Assembly (NCBI RefSeq): GCF_026339875.1
Contig: NZ_JAPEPZ010000001.1
Location: 5,766,001 to 5,830,000 of the forward strand
Length of the DNA: 64,000 nucleotides
Direction: 5' to 3'
DNA from: Streptomyces sp. NBC_01571
Lineage (GTDB): Bacteria > Actinomycetota > Actinomycetes > Streptomycetales > Streptomycetaceae
Numbering within the stretch: the stretch's first letter is position 1; each line of letters begins with the position of its first letter. A program made the translations under genes and the position numbers. Below the pieces are notes generated by a model. The model searched no databases. It was given only the letters and a program-made list of their open reading frames with translations, and had not been told where the DNA came from. Shown here in pieces: positions 1 to 7,154 of the stretch.

Positions 1-304
1 TACGGTCGTCGAGGTCGGTGGCGAAATCGATGTATATACCGCGCCCAAGCTGCGTGAGCAGCTGGTCGAGCTGGTGAACGACGGCAGTTTCCATCTTGTC
101 GTCGACATGGAGGGCGTGGACTTCCTCGACTCCACCGGGCTCGGCGTTTTGGTGGGCGGCCTGAAGCGTGTGCGGGCCCATGAGGGCTCGCTGCGACTGG
201 TCTGCAACCAGGAGCGCATTCTGAAGATCTTCCGTATCACCGGTCTCACCAAGGTGTTCCCCATCCACACCTCGGTCGAGGAAGCGGTAGCGGCCACCGA
301 CTGA
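1..304 (+). CDS. bldG: Anti-anti-sigma factor BldG (5' partial)
   Basis: STAS-domain anti-sigma factor antagonist needed for aerial growth and antibiotic production in Streptomyces. The reading frame is open from base 2 and no start lies in the window. The 100 visible residues include the phosphoacceptor loop FLDSTGLGV, with its serine at 131-133. If the protein is the usual 113 residues, 13 are missing upstream and this serine is Ser57. BldG works in a partner switch: kinase/anti-sigma proteins bind and phosphorylate it, and the unphosphorylated form frees sigma factors. The next gene encodes a matching ATPase-type anti-sigma protein, the conserved bldG-orf3 pair. Identification is nearly certain because the visible sequence agrees with BldG as I remember it. 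Confidence 0.95.
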
Positions 305-317
305 CCCCGTCGTGGGG

Positions 318-335
318 CGCCACGGGAGCGTGGCG
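318..335 (+). terminator. Short hairpin between bldG and the ATPase gene
   Basis: Perfect 7-bp stem (CGCCACG / CGTGGCG) with a GGAG loop, just after the bldG stop and with no T-run. It could act as an attenuator that lowers read-through into the downstream gene, or simply stabilise the 3' end of a bldG-only transcript. Confidence 0.35.
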
Positions 336-418
336 TCCGAGACGGTAGAAGCAATGGAGGGGGACCGGGCCTCGGCGGCCCGGCCCCCTGACAGCACGCC
401 CGTAGTTGAGGGGGATGC

Positions 419-856
419 ATGGCCACCGTTGAGCTCCGCTTCAGCGCGCTGCCCGAGCACGTCAGGACCGCCCGACTGGTGGCGGCAGCGGTGGCGCGCA
501 GGGCCGGAGTGGACGAGGCCGTTCTCGACGAGGTCAGACTCGCCGTGGGCGAGGCCTGCAGCCGTGCCGTCGGACTGCACCAGAGCAGCGGCATCTCGGC
601 GCCGGTGCGGGTGACGCTGATCGAGGAGGAGAAGCAGTTCTCCATCGAGGTCGGCGACGAGGCGCCGCGTTCGGTGCCCGGTGCGACGGTGCCCGGAGCC
701 GCTCCCGGCAATGCCGACACGGACGCCGAGGAGGACGAGATGGGCCTCGCGGTCATCAGCGGCCTCGTCGACGACGTAGAGGTCAGCGCCGACGAGCACG
801 GTGGACTGATCAGGATGAGCTGGCCGACCACGCCGCCGGTCACGCTCGTTCCCTGA
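419..856 (+). CDS. HATPase-domain anti-sigma factor, BldG partner
   Basis: 145-residue protein of the SpoIIAB/RsbW-like ATP-binding family (HATPase_c_2), the orf3 that follows bldG in streptomycetes. The N-box helix is visible as EVRLAVGEACSRAV (about residues 38-51), with the conserved Glu and an Ala or Ser where Asn is common. A DEMGLAVISGLVDDVEV stretch (about 105-120) corresponds to the G-region. An acidic segment rich in Gly, Ala and Asp (about 85-105) lies between them. The ATG at 419 is preceded by a GGGGG run. The gene is 114 bp downstream of bldG on the same strand, so it is likely co-transcribed in part. Predicted role: bind and perhaps phosphorylate BldG and hold a sigma factor. 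The actual partner cannot be read from the sequence. Confidence 0.85.
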   Translation: MATVELRFSALPEHVRTARLVAAAVARRAGVDEAVLDEVRLAVGEACSRAVGLHQSSGISAPVRVTLIEEEKQFSIEVGDEAPRSVPGATVPGAAPGNADTDAEEDEMGLAVISGLVDDVEVSADEHGGLIRMSWPTTPPVTLVP

Positions 857-1178
857 TGTCCCCCTCGTAGCAGGACACGTACAAGACACACTCATCACAC
901 GAAGGGCCCTGCCTCGCAGGGCCCTTTTTCTTGCGCCCGGGCAGGTGAGATGACTGCACACGCCATTCGTGAATTGGTTCACGATCAATCACGCGATTAT
1001 TTGATCAAGGGTCAACGCTTTTGGGGCATTACCTCTTTTGGGTTCTGTGGATGCCCGTCGATCATTTGCTGACGGGGATGTGAAGGCGAATTCCGTTTAC
1101 CGCGTACTGTTTTGATCAGGTTCCGGTACCTACAATCCGTCCACATCTTGAGCTCAGCCCAAGCGTCAAGGAGGACGA
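857..1178. other. Intergenic: terminator and hppA promoter region
   Basis: 322 bp without a gene. It holds the terminator at 902-929, then an unusually AT-rich block (about 960-1045) with TTGATC/GATCAA repeats, and finally the hppA promoter and leader. TACAAT at 1131-1136 is a good -10 candidate; no convincing -35 is seen. The AT-rich block is typical of a regulated Streptomyces promoter. Confidence 0.5.
902..929 (+). terminator. Rho-independent terminator of the bldG operon
   Basis: Perfect 11-bp stem AAGGGCCCTGC / GCAGGGCCCTT with a CTC loop (902-926), followed by a run of Ts (925-929). Strong intrinsic terminator 46 bp after the anti-sigma gene. Confidence 0.9.
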
Positions 1179-3584
1179 ATGGCGGGGCTTTCTACCCCTC
1201 ATCAGTTTGACCATCCCACAACCTTCGCAGCCGCAGTTCTGACCGACGACAACCGCCTGATCGTGATGGTCATCGGCGTCGTCGCGCTGGCGGCCCTTGC
1301 GGTCGCCGGGGTTCTGGTACGACAAGTGCTCGCTGCCGGCGAGGGCACCGACAGCATGAAGAAGATCGCGGCAGCGGTCCAGGAGGGCGCGAACGCCTAC
1401 CTGGGGCGGCAGTTGCGCACCCTGGCGGTTTTCGCCGCCGTGGTGTTCTTCCTGCTCATGCTGCTGCCCGCGGACGACTGGAATCAGCGTGCCGGAAGGT
1501 CGATCTTCTTCCTGATCGGCGCGGTGTTCTCGGCGACCACCGGATATATCGGTATGTGGCTCGCCGTCCGGAGCAATGTCCGCGTGGCCGCCGCGGCACG
1601 GGAAGCGACTCCGACGGCGGGTGAGCCCGAAAAGGATCTCACCGCCGTCTCGCACAAAGCCATGAAGATCGCATTCCGTACGGGCGGCGTCGTCGGCATG
1701 TTCACGGTCGGGCTCGGGCTGCTGGGCGCCTCCTGTGTGGTGCTGGTGTACGCGGCCGACGCGCCGAAGGTCCTGGAGGGATTCGGCCTCGGCGCCGCGC
1801 TGATCGCCATGTTCATGCGTGTCGGTGGCGGCATCTTCACCAAGGCCGCCGACGTCGGCGCCGACCTGGTCGGCAAGGTCGAGCAGGGCATCCCGGAGGA
1901 CGACCCGCGCAATGCCGCGACCATCGCGGACAACGTGGGCGACAACGTCGGGGACTGCGCCGGTATGGCCGCGGACCTCTTCGAGTCGTACGCCGTCACG
2001 CTCGTCGCCGCGCTGATCCTCGGCAAGGCGGCGTTCGGCGACTCCGGGCTCGCCTTCCCGCTGATCGTGCCCGCGATCGGCGTCCTCACGGCCATGGTCG
2101 GCATCTTCGCGGTGGCGCCACGCCGTTCCGACCGCAGCGGCATGTCCGCGATCAACCGCGGTTTCTTCGTCTCCGCGGTGATCTCGCTGGTGCTGGTCGC
2201 GGTGGCCGTCTTCGTCTACCTGCCGGGGAAGTACTCCGGCCTGGACGGCGTCACGGACGCGGCGATCAAGGCCAGGGGCGGCGACCCGCGGATCCTCGCG
2301 CTGGTGGCCGTCGCGATCGGCATCGTGCTGGCCGCGCTGATCCAGCAGTTGACCGGCTACTTCACCGAGACCACCCGCCGTCCCGTACGGGACATCGGCA
2401 AGAGCTCGCTCACCGGTGCGGCCACCGTCGTCCTCGCCGGTATCTCCATCGGTCTCGAATCGGCCGTCTACACCGCCCTGCTGATCGGTCTCGGCGTGTA
2501 CGGGGCCTTCCTGCTCGGCGGCGCGTCCATCACGCTGGCGCTCTTCGCGGTGGCGCTCGCCGGTACCGGCCTGCTCACCACGGTCGGCGTCATCGTCGCC
2601 ATGGACACCTTCGGCCCGGTCTCCGACAACGCCCAGGGCATCGCGGAGATGTCCGGCGACGTCACGGGCGCGGGCGCCCAGGTGCTCACCGACCTGGACG
2701 CGGTGGGCAACACCACCAAGGCCATCACCAAGGGCATCGCCATCGCCACGGCCGTCCTCGCGGCCTCGGCGCTCTTCGGGTCGTACCGGGACGCGATCCT
2801 GTCGGCCGCGAACGACGTCGGCGAGAAGGTCTCCGGGCCCGGCGCGCCGTTGAACCTGATGATGGACATCTCCCAGCCCAACAACCTGGTGGGTCTGATC
2901 GCCGGCGCGGCCGTCGTGTTCCTCTTCTCGGGCCTCGCGATCAACGCCGTGTCGCGCTCCGCGGGGGCCGTCGTCTACGAGGTGCGGCGGCAGTTCCGCG
3001 AGCACCCCGGGATCATGGACTACACGGAGAAGCCCGAATACGGACGGGTCGTCGACATCTGCACCAAGGACGCCCTGCGGGAGCTGGCCACCCCGGGTCT
3101 GCTCGCCGTCCTGGCGCCCATCGCCATCGGCTTCACACTCGGTGTCGGCGCGCTCGGCTCGTATCTCGCGGGCGCGATCGGGACCGGCACCCTGATGGCC
3201 GTCTTCCTCGCCAACTCCGGCGGCGCGTGGGACAACGCGAAGAAACTCGTGGAGGACGGTCACTACGGTGGCAAGGGCAGCGAGGCGCACGCCGCCACGG
3301 TGATCGGCGACACGGTCGGTGACCCCTTCAAGGACACGGCGGGACCCGCGATCAACCCGCTTCTGAAGGTGATGAACCTGGTGGCGCTGCTGATCGCGCC
3401 GGCGGTCGTCAAGTTCTCGTACGGCGAAGACAAGAACCTCGCTCTGCGCATCCTGATCGCGGTGCTCTCGTTGCTCGTGATCGTGGTCGCGGTGTACATC
3501 TCCAAGCGACGCGGGATCGCCGTGGGTGACGAGGAGGACGCGGAACGGGTCTCCAAGTCACCGGATGCGGCGGTGGTTTCGTAA
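1179..3584 (+). CDS. hppA: Membrane proton-translocating pyrophosphatase
   Basis: 801-residue integral membrane H+-PPase that couples PPi hydrolysis to proton export, with the family's 15-17 transmembrane helices. The start is fixed by a strong ribosome site, AAGGAGGACGA at 1168-1178. The catalytic loop is intact: DVGADLVGKVEQGIPEDD, then NVGDNVGDCAGMAADLFESY (about residues 225-271), giving the acidic Mg-PPi ligands. The GNTTK segment puts Lys at residue 514, where K+-dependent enzymes have Ala, so this is predicted to be a K+-independent proton pump. It is monocistronic, with a strong hairpin at 3624-3659. The soluble pyrophosphatase ppa is also in the window (46050-46541), so the cell has both ways of removing PPi. 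Confidence 0.97.
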   Translation: MAGLSTPHQFDHPTTFAAAVLTDDNRLIVMVIGVVALAALAVAGVLVRQVLAAGEGTDSMKKIAAAVQEGANAYLGRQLRTLAVFAAVVFFLLMLLPADDWNQRAGRSIFFLIGAVFSATTGYIGMWLAVRSNVRVAAAAREATPTAGEPEKDLTAVSHKAMKIAFRTGGVVGMFTVGLGLLGASCVVLVYAADAPKVLEGFGLGAALIAMFMRVGGGIFTKAADVGADLVGKVEQGIPEDDPRNAATIADNVGDNVGDCAGMAADLFESYAVTLVAALILGKAAFGDSGLAFPLIVPAIGVLTAMVGIFAVAPRRSDRSGMSAINRGFFVSAVISLVLVAVAVFVYLPGKYSGLDGVTDAAIKARGGDPRILALVAVAIGIVLAALIQQLTGYFTETTRRPVRDIGKSSLTGAATVVLAGISIGLESAVYTALLIGLGVYGAFLLGGASITLALFAVALAGTGLLTTVGVIVAMDTFGPVSDNAQGIAEMSGDVTGAGAQVLTDLDAVGNTTKAITKGIAIATAVLAASALFGSYRDAILSAANDVGEKVSGPGAPLNLMMDISQPNNLVGLIAGAAVVFLFSGLAINAVSRSAGAVVYEVRRQFREHPGIMDYTEKPEYGRVVDICTKDALRELATPGLLAVLAPIAIGFTLGVGALGSYLAGAIGTGTLMAVFLANSGGAWDNAKKLVEDGHYGGKGSEAHAATVIGDTVGDPFKDTAGPAINPLLKVMNLVALLIAPAVVKFSYGEDKNLALRILIAVLSLLVIVVAVYISKRRGIAVGDEEDAERVSKSPDAAVVS

Positions 3585-3623
3585 CCCCAGGGTTCTCCAT
3601 CTGGTCAGGTACTGGCCAACGGA

Positions 3624-3659
3624 CGGGCGGGCGGCGCGTATTGACGCGCCGCCCGCCCG
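3624..3659 (+). terminator. Strong hairpin terminator after hppA
   Basis: Perfect 16-bp GC-rich stem with an ATTG loop (arms 3624-3639 and 3644-3659) and no T-run, the usual form in Streptomyces. Confidence 0.85.
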
Positions 3660-3807
3660 CTCCGTGTGTGTTCACACCGTCGCCGTGAGCCTTCTCTCGC
3701 TTGGTGCAAATGGCTTCAAAAAGGGGTGAACCGGGTGCACGGCCCGCGGATGTCGCCCGGATGGCGTGTATGTTCCGGGGCCGAGAGCCATGGAAGGGAC
3801 CAATCCG

Positions 3808-4380
3808 GTGAACAAGAAGCTCACGGCCGCACTGTCCGGCGGTGCGGTACTGGTACTGGCGCTGTCGGGATGCAGCAGCGACAACGGCAACGACGACAAG
3901 CTGAACTCGTGGGCCAAGCAGGTCTGTGACGCGGTGCAGCCGCAGGCCAAGAAGATCGAGGCCGCCAACGCCGCGATCCAGAAGGAGACCTCGGACAACA
4001 GCGCGCCGGATGCCGTCCGGAAGACGGACGCACAGGCCTTCCAGGACATGTCCGACGCCTACAAGGCGATCGGCGCCGCCGTCGACGGTGCCGGCGCGCC
4101 CGACGTCACCGACGGCAAGCAGAAGCAGACGGATGCCGTGAAGGAACTCAACGGCATCTCCGCGTCCTACGCCGCCCTCAAGAAGCAGGTCGACGGGCTC
4201 GACACGAAGGACCAGGCGAAGTTCGCGGACGGCCTCAAGGGCATCGCGACGCAGCTCGCCAAGCTGAGCCAGAGCGGCAACGACGCGCTGAAGAAGCTGG
4301 AGGAGGGCGACGTGGGCAAGGCGATGGCCAAGCAGGAGAGCTGCAAGTCGGCGTCGTCGCCCTCCGCGGCCCAGGGCTGA
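3808..4380 (+). CDS. Small secreted lipoprotein, helical
   Basis: 190-residue predicted lipoprotein. The GTG at 3808 is preceded by GAAGGGA at 3794-3800. The signal peptide is short (VNKKLTAALSGG, then VLVLALSGC), and the lipobox LSGC gives the lipidated Cys at about residue 19. The mature part is hydrophilic, rich in Lys, Ala, Asp and Gln, and looks mostly alpha-helical (heptad-like KKIEAANAAIQ, YAALKKQVDGL and similar), with one Cys near each end (QVCDAV and QESCKS) that could pair. No catalytic motif is seen. I recognise it only as a conserved lipoprotein found next to hppA in streptomycetes; function unknown. Hairpins follow at 4386-4409 and 4416-4466. Confidence 0.85.
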   Translation: MNKKLTAALSGGAVLVLALSGCSSDNGNDDKLNSWAKQVCDAVQPQAKKIEAANAAIQKETSDNSAPDAVRKTDAQAFQDMSDAYKAIGAAVDGAGAPDVTDGKQKQTDAVKELNGISASYAALKKQVDGLDTKDQAKFADGLKGIATQLAKLSQSGNDALKKLEEGDVGKAMAKQESCKSASSPSAAQG

Positions 4381-4385
4381 GCGGC

Positions 4386-4409
4386 GGGCGGGCGAACGGC
4401 CGCCCGCCC
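4386..4409 (+). terminator. Hairpin after the lipoprotein gene
   Basis: 9-bp perfect stem GGGCGGGCG / CGCCCGCCC with loop AACGGC, 6 bp after the stop codon. No T-run. Confidence 0.6.
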
Positions 4410-4415
4410 CGACGA

Positions 4416-4466
4416 GGACCCGGCACGTGCCCGAACCAGGACCCGGTACGCACGCGTGCCGGGTCC
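4416..4466. repeat. 12-bp inverted repeat beside the DnaA-box-like array
   Basis: GGACCCGGCACG at 4416-4427 is repeated exactly in inverted orientation at 4455-4466, with a 27-bp spacer. It lies directly before the 22-bp array and may form a second hairpin ending upstream transcription. Confidence 0.6.
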
Positions 4467-4473
4467 CCGGCAT

Positions 4474-4561
4474 GTGTCCACAGGCGTGCCTGCCACTGTC
4501 CACAGGAGCAGGTGCTGCTGTCCACAGGAGTGCGTGCCGCTGTCCACAGGAGTGCGTGCCG
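4474..4561 (+). repeat. Four 22-bp tandem units, each with a DnaA-box-like TGTCCACAGG
   Basis: NTGTCCACA begins at 4474, 4496, 4518 and 4540, exactly 22 bp apart and in the same orientation. Units 3 and 4 are identical over 22 bp; units 1 and 2 share only the TGTCCACAGG part and a few other bases. Streptomyces DnaA boxes have the consensus TTGTCCACA, so each unit carries an 8-of-9 match (G or C at position 1). The array ends 20 bp before the methyltransferase start. Confidence 0.8.
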
Positions 4562-4580
4562 GTCGGCGGGAGCGGACACA

Positions 4581-6110
4581 ATGGGGGATGTGAGTCACAC
4601 CAGCCTGCCACCGTTGCCCTCGTCCGACCGCGTCGACGTCGCCGATCGGCTGCGGGACGCCCTGCTCGGCGCCTCGTTCACCGCCGACGGAATGCTCGAC
4701 CTGCTCGGCGCACCCGCCTACGCGGCGCTGGCGCGCAGTGAGACCGTGCCCGCTCTCCGGGCGACCCGCGGGGACACGCCCCTGGAGACGCTCGTCCGGC
4801 TGTTCCTGTTGCAGCAGCCCGTGCCGCACGCGCGCGTGGCGGACGTACTGCCGGTCGAGGACTGCCTGGAGAGCGGCTGGCTGACCCGGGTGGGCGGCGA
4901 CGAGGTCACCGCGACGGTGGACGTCCGGCCGTACGGCGGACCCGGTGGCGAGGACTGGTTCATCGTGTCCGACCTCGGGTGCGCCGTCGGGGGCGCGGGC
5001 GGCATCGGAACCCGTGAGGAGGGCGTCGTCCTCGGTGTGGGCGGCGCCTCCACGACCCTGGCCGGCATCACGGTCCGCGAGCCCGTCGCCGCCGCGCTCG
5101 ATCTCGGCACCGGCTCCGGTATCCAGGCCCTGCACGCGGCCCAGCACGCCACACGCGTGACCGCGACCGACCTCAACCCCCGCGCGCTGCACATCACCGC
5201 GCTCACCCTGGCGCTCTCCGGCGCCCCGGCGGCCGATCTGCGCGAGGGCTCGCTCTTCGACCCGGTCCCGGACGACGAGACGTACGACCTGATCGTCTCC
5301 AACCCGCCTTTCGTGATCTCGCCCGACGCCCGGCTCACCTACCGCGACGGCGGGATGGGCGGGGACGATCTGTGCCGCACGCTCGTTCAGCAGGCGGGGG
5401 ACCGGCTGAACGAAGGGGGGTACGCCCAGTTCCTGGCCAACTGGCAGCACGTGGAGGGCGAGGACTGGCAGGACCGGCTGCGCTCCTGGGTGCCGCGCGG
5501 CTGTGACGCGTGGATCGTGCAGCGCGAGGTGCAGGACATCACGCAGTACGCGGAGTTGTGGCTGCGCGACGCGGGCGACCACCGCTCCGACCCGGCCGAG
5601 TACCAGGCGCGGTACGACGCCTGGCTGGACGAGTTCGAGGCGCGCAAGGTCAAGGCGGTCGGCTTCGGGTGGATCACGCTGCGCAGGACGGCGGCCGCCG
5701 AGCCCTCGATCACCGTCGAGGAGTGGCCGCACCCCGTCGAACAGCCGCTCGGCGACACCGTGCGCGCGCACTTCGCCCGCGTCGACTTCCTGCGGGCCAG
5801 CGACGACGCGGCGCTGCTCGCCGGGCACTTCAGGCTCACGGCCGAGGTGGTCCAGGAGCAGGTCGGCCTGCCCGGCGCCGAGGACCCGGAGCACGTGGTG
5901 CTGCGCCAGAACCGCGGGATGCGGCGGGCCACCAAGGTGGACACGGTCGGCGCGGGCTTCGCGGGCGTGTGCGACGGCACCCTGAGCGCCGGGCGGATCC
6001 TCGACGCCATCGCCCAACTGGTCGGTGAGGATCCGGTGTTGCTGCGTGACCGGACACCCGGCCAGATCCGGCTGCTGGTGGAACAGGGGTTCCTCGAGCC
6101 CGCGGAGTGA
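4581..6110 (+). CDS. Class I SAM-dependent methyltransferase (N6-adenine/glutamine type)
   Basis: 509-residue protein. The SAM-binding motif I is DLGTGSGIQALHAAQ (about residues 173-187), followed by the acidic loop TATDLNPRALH and the catalytic NPPF of motif IV (VSNPPFVISP). NPPF/NPPY places it with enzymes that methylate a planar amide or amino group (HemK/PrmC, RlmG/RsmC, adenine methylases). There are about 150 residues ahead of the catalytic domain and a further 200-residue C-terminal region, longer than a plain PrmC, typical of a conserved actinobacterial family with unknown substrate. The start is the ATG at 4581 with GGGAG about 8 bp upstream; a GTG at 4590 is the alternative. It sits directly downstream of the DnaA-box-like array and is followed by 610 bp without a clear gene. 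Confidence 0.85.
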   Translation: MGDVSHTSLPPLPSSDRVDVADRLRDALLGASFTADGMLDLLGAPAYAALARSETVPALRATRGDTPLETLVRLFLLQQPVPHARVADVLPVEDCLESGWLTRVGGDEVTATVDVRPYGGPGGEDWFIVSDLGCAVGGAGGIGTREEGVVLGVGGASTTLAGITVREPVAAALDLGTGSGIQALHAAQHATRVTATDLNPRALHITALTLALSGAPAADLREGSLFDPVPDDETYDLIVSNPPFVISPDARLTYRDGGMGGDDLCRTLVQQAGDRLNEGGYAQFLANWQHVEGEDWQDRLRSWVPRGCDAWIVQREVQDITQYAELWLRDAGDHRSDPAEYQARYDAWLDEFEARKVKAVGFGWITLRRTAAAEPSITVEEWPHPVEQPLGDTVRAHFARVDFLRASDDAALLAGHFRLTAEVVQEQVGLPGAEDPEHVVLRQNRGMRRATKVDTVGAGFAGVCDGTLSAGRILDAIAQLVGEDPVLLRDRTPGQIRLLVEQGFLEPAE

Positions 6111-6720
6111 CGAGGCACGCGCCTCCCGGCGCCCGGCGACACGCGCTCCGCCGGGCACCGGATGCACCAGGGCCCGCATGCATCAGGACTCTTCGCCGGA
6201 GCCCCCAGGACCCCTTCGCCGGAGCGACCCGGGACCTTCGCGGGGCCCCAGGCCCCCCAGGGACCCCCTTCGGCGGGGCCCCCAGGACCGTTCGGCGGGG
6301 TCCCGGGGACCCTCGCGGGGAGCCCGGCCGTCGCCGGGATGTGGATTCGGCCAACATCCGACCGGTGCCGGACGTTCCGGGCGTTCCGGGCGGCGTTTCC
6401 TGCGCAGGTGTGCCGCTCACCGGCCAGGGAAGCGGGTTCGGTGCCTCAGGACCCGCGCCGGGCCGCGCGGCAGGGGTGAGCCGGTCGGTGAGGGCGGGGG
6501 CTGGGGAACGGCGGACGACGAATTCGCCACAGTCCCGCGCCCGGCGGGTCGCTTCCGGCGACACGAGGACGGCCCGGAGGGCACCCGCGCCGGGCGTGAT
6601 CCGAGCCGTCCAGGCCCGCCGATGGGGTGCCGTCCGCCCTGCGTTCACCGCAGGTTCGCACAGCCGCTTCCGGGGCGTGCCAGCCTCCCGACCCTGGGAC
6701 CCGGGGCGGAAGGCATATCG
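6111..6720. other. 610-bp intergenic block of very GC-rich degenerate repeats
   Basis: No supportable gene. About 6190-6340 consists of imperfect repeats built from GGACC, CTTCG, GCGGGGCCCC and CCCAGG, able to form many overlapping hairpins. Forward open frames here are Pro/Gly/Arg-rich with no recognisable domain and no ribosome site. The last part (about 6640-6720) holds the leader of the next small gene. Confidence 0.5.
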
Positions 6721-6918
6721 ATGGAAAGTGGACCGGCGATCTTCGTGGGGACGGTGTTCGCCCTGTTCGGAGGCGCACTGCTGGCGTGGACGGTGGTGCG
6801 GCTGCGGCAGGGCGAGCCCATCGCCGTCGGTGTGAACCGCGTCGCATCGGCGACGGTCGCGAGCGTTGCCGGAGCGGGTGCGCTCGCACTCGGGATGTGG
6901 TGTTTCACGCGCGTGTGA
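6721..6918 (+). CDS. Small two-helix membrane protein
   Basis: 65-residue protein starting at ATG 6721, with GGAAGG at 6708-6713 (7-bp spacing). It has two hydrophobic helices: about residues 5-26 (PAIFVGTVFALFGGALLAWTV) and 42-62 (ATVASVAGAGALALGMWCF). A short basic loop (RLRQGEP) joins them. No motif beyond that. It is conserved in position before topA in streptomycetes as I recall; function unknown. It is easily missed because longer frames run through it upstream. Confidence 0.6.
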   Translation: MESGPAIFVGTVFALFGGALLAWTVVRLRQGEPIAVGVNRVASATVASVAGAGALALGMWCFTRV

Positions 6919-7154
6919 GGGCCGGCACCCCGGTGACCGGGGGGTCACGCTCCGGTTAGGGCCGAAAGGGCGGCTGCGTACTCCGGGCGGCAGGAATGGC
7001 GGTAGTCGGGTTACCGTTCGAGTGGCCGTTGCGGGCTTTTCCCGTTTGACACGGGGGCGGGATGTACCGTCACACTCCGCAGCGTCAGCACGACCCGACC
7101 CCCGGGACCTAGGCCTGGGGAGACCCCCTGCGTCGACCGGAGAGAAGAGCGAAG
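6919..7154 (+). promoter_or_regulatory. topA promoter region
   Basis: 236-bp gap before topA. A consensus -35 TTGACA is at 7046-7051. A matching -10 is not obvious: TACCGT at 7065-7070 gives only 13 bp spacing, and CACACT at 7071-7076 gives 19 bp. Streptomyces topA is known to be induced when supercoiling rises, and non-standard spacing would fit such control. Confidence 0.4.

Noticed and set aside
1116..3290. 724-residue minus-strand frame over hppA
   Set aside because: Antisense shadow of hppA with no domain or ribosome site.
4474..4561. Possible CRISPR array
   Set aside because: Units are contiguous tandem 22-bp copies without unique spacers, and no cas genes are present.
4167..6179. 670-residue minus-strand frame over the methyltransferase
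   Set aside because: Shadow frame; the forward methyltransferase has clear SAM motifs.
6162..6479. Pro/Gly-rich forward ORF
   Set aside because: Low-complexity translation of GC-rich hairpin repeats without start signal.
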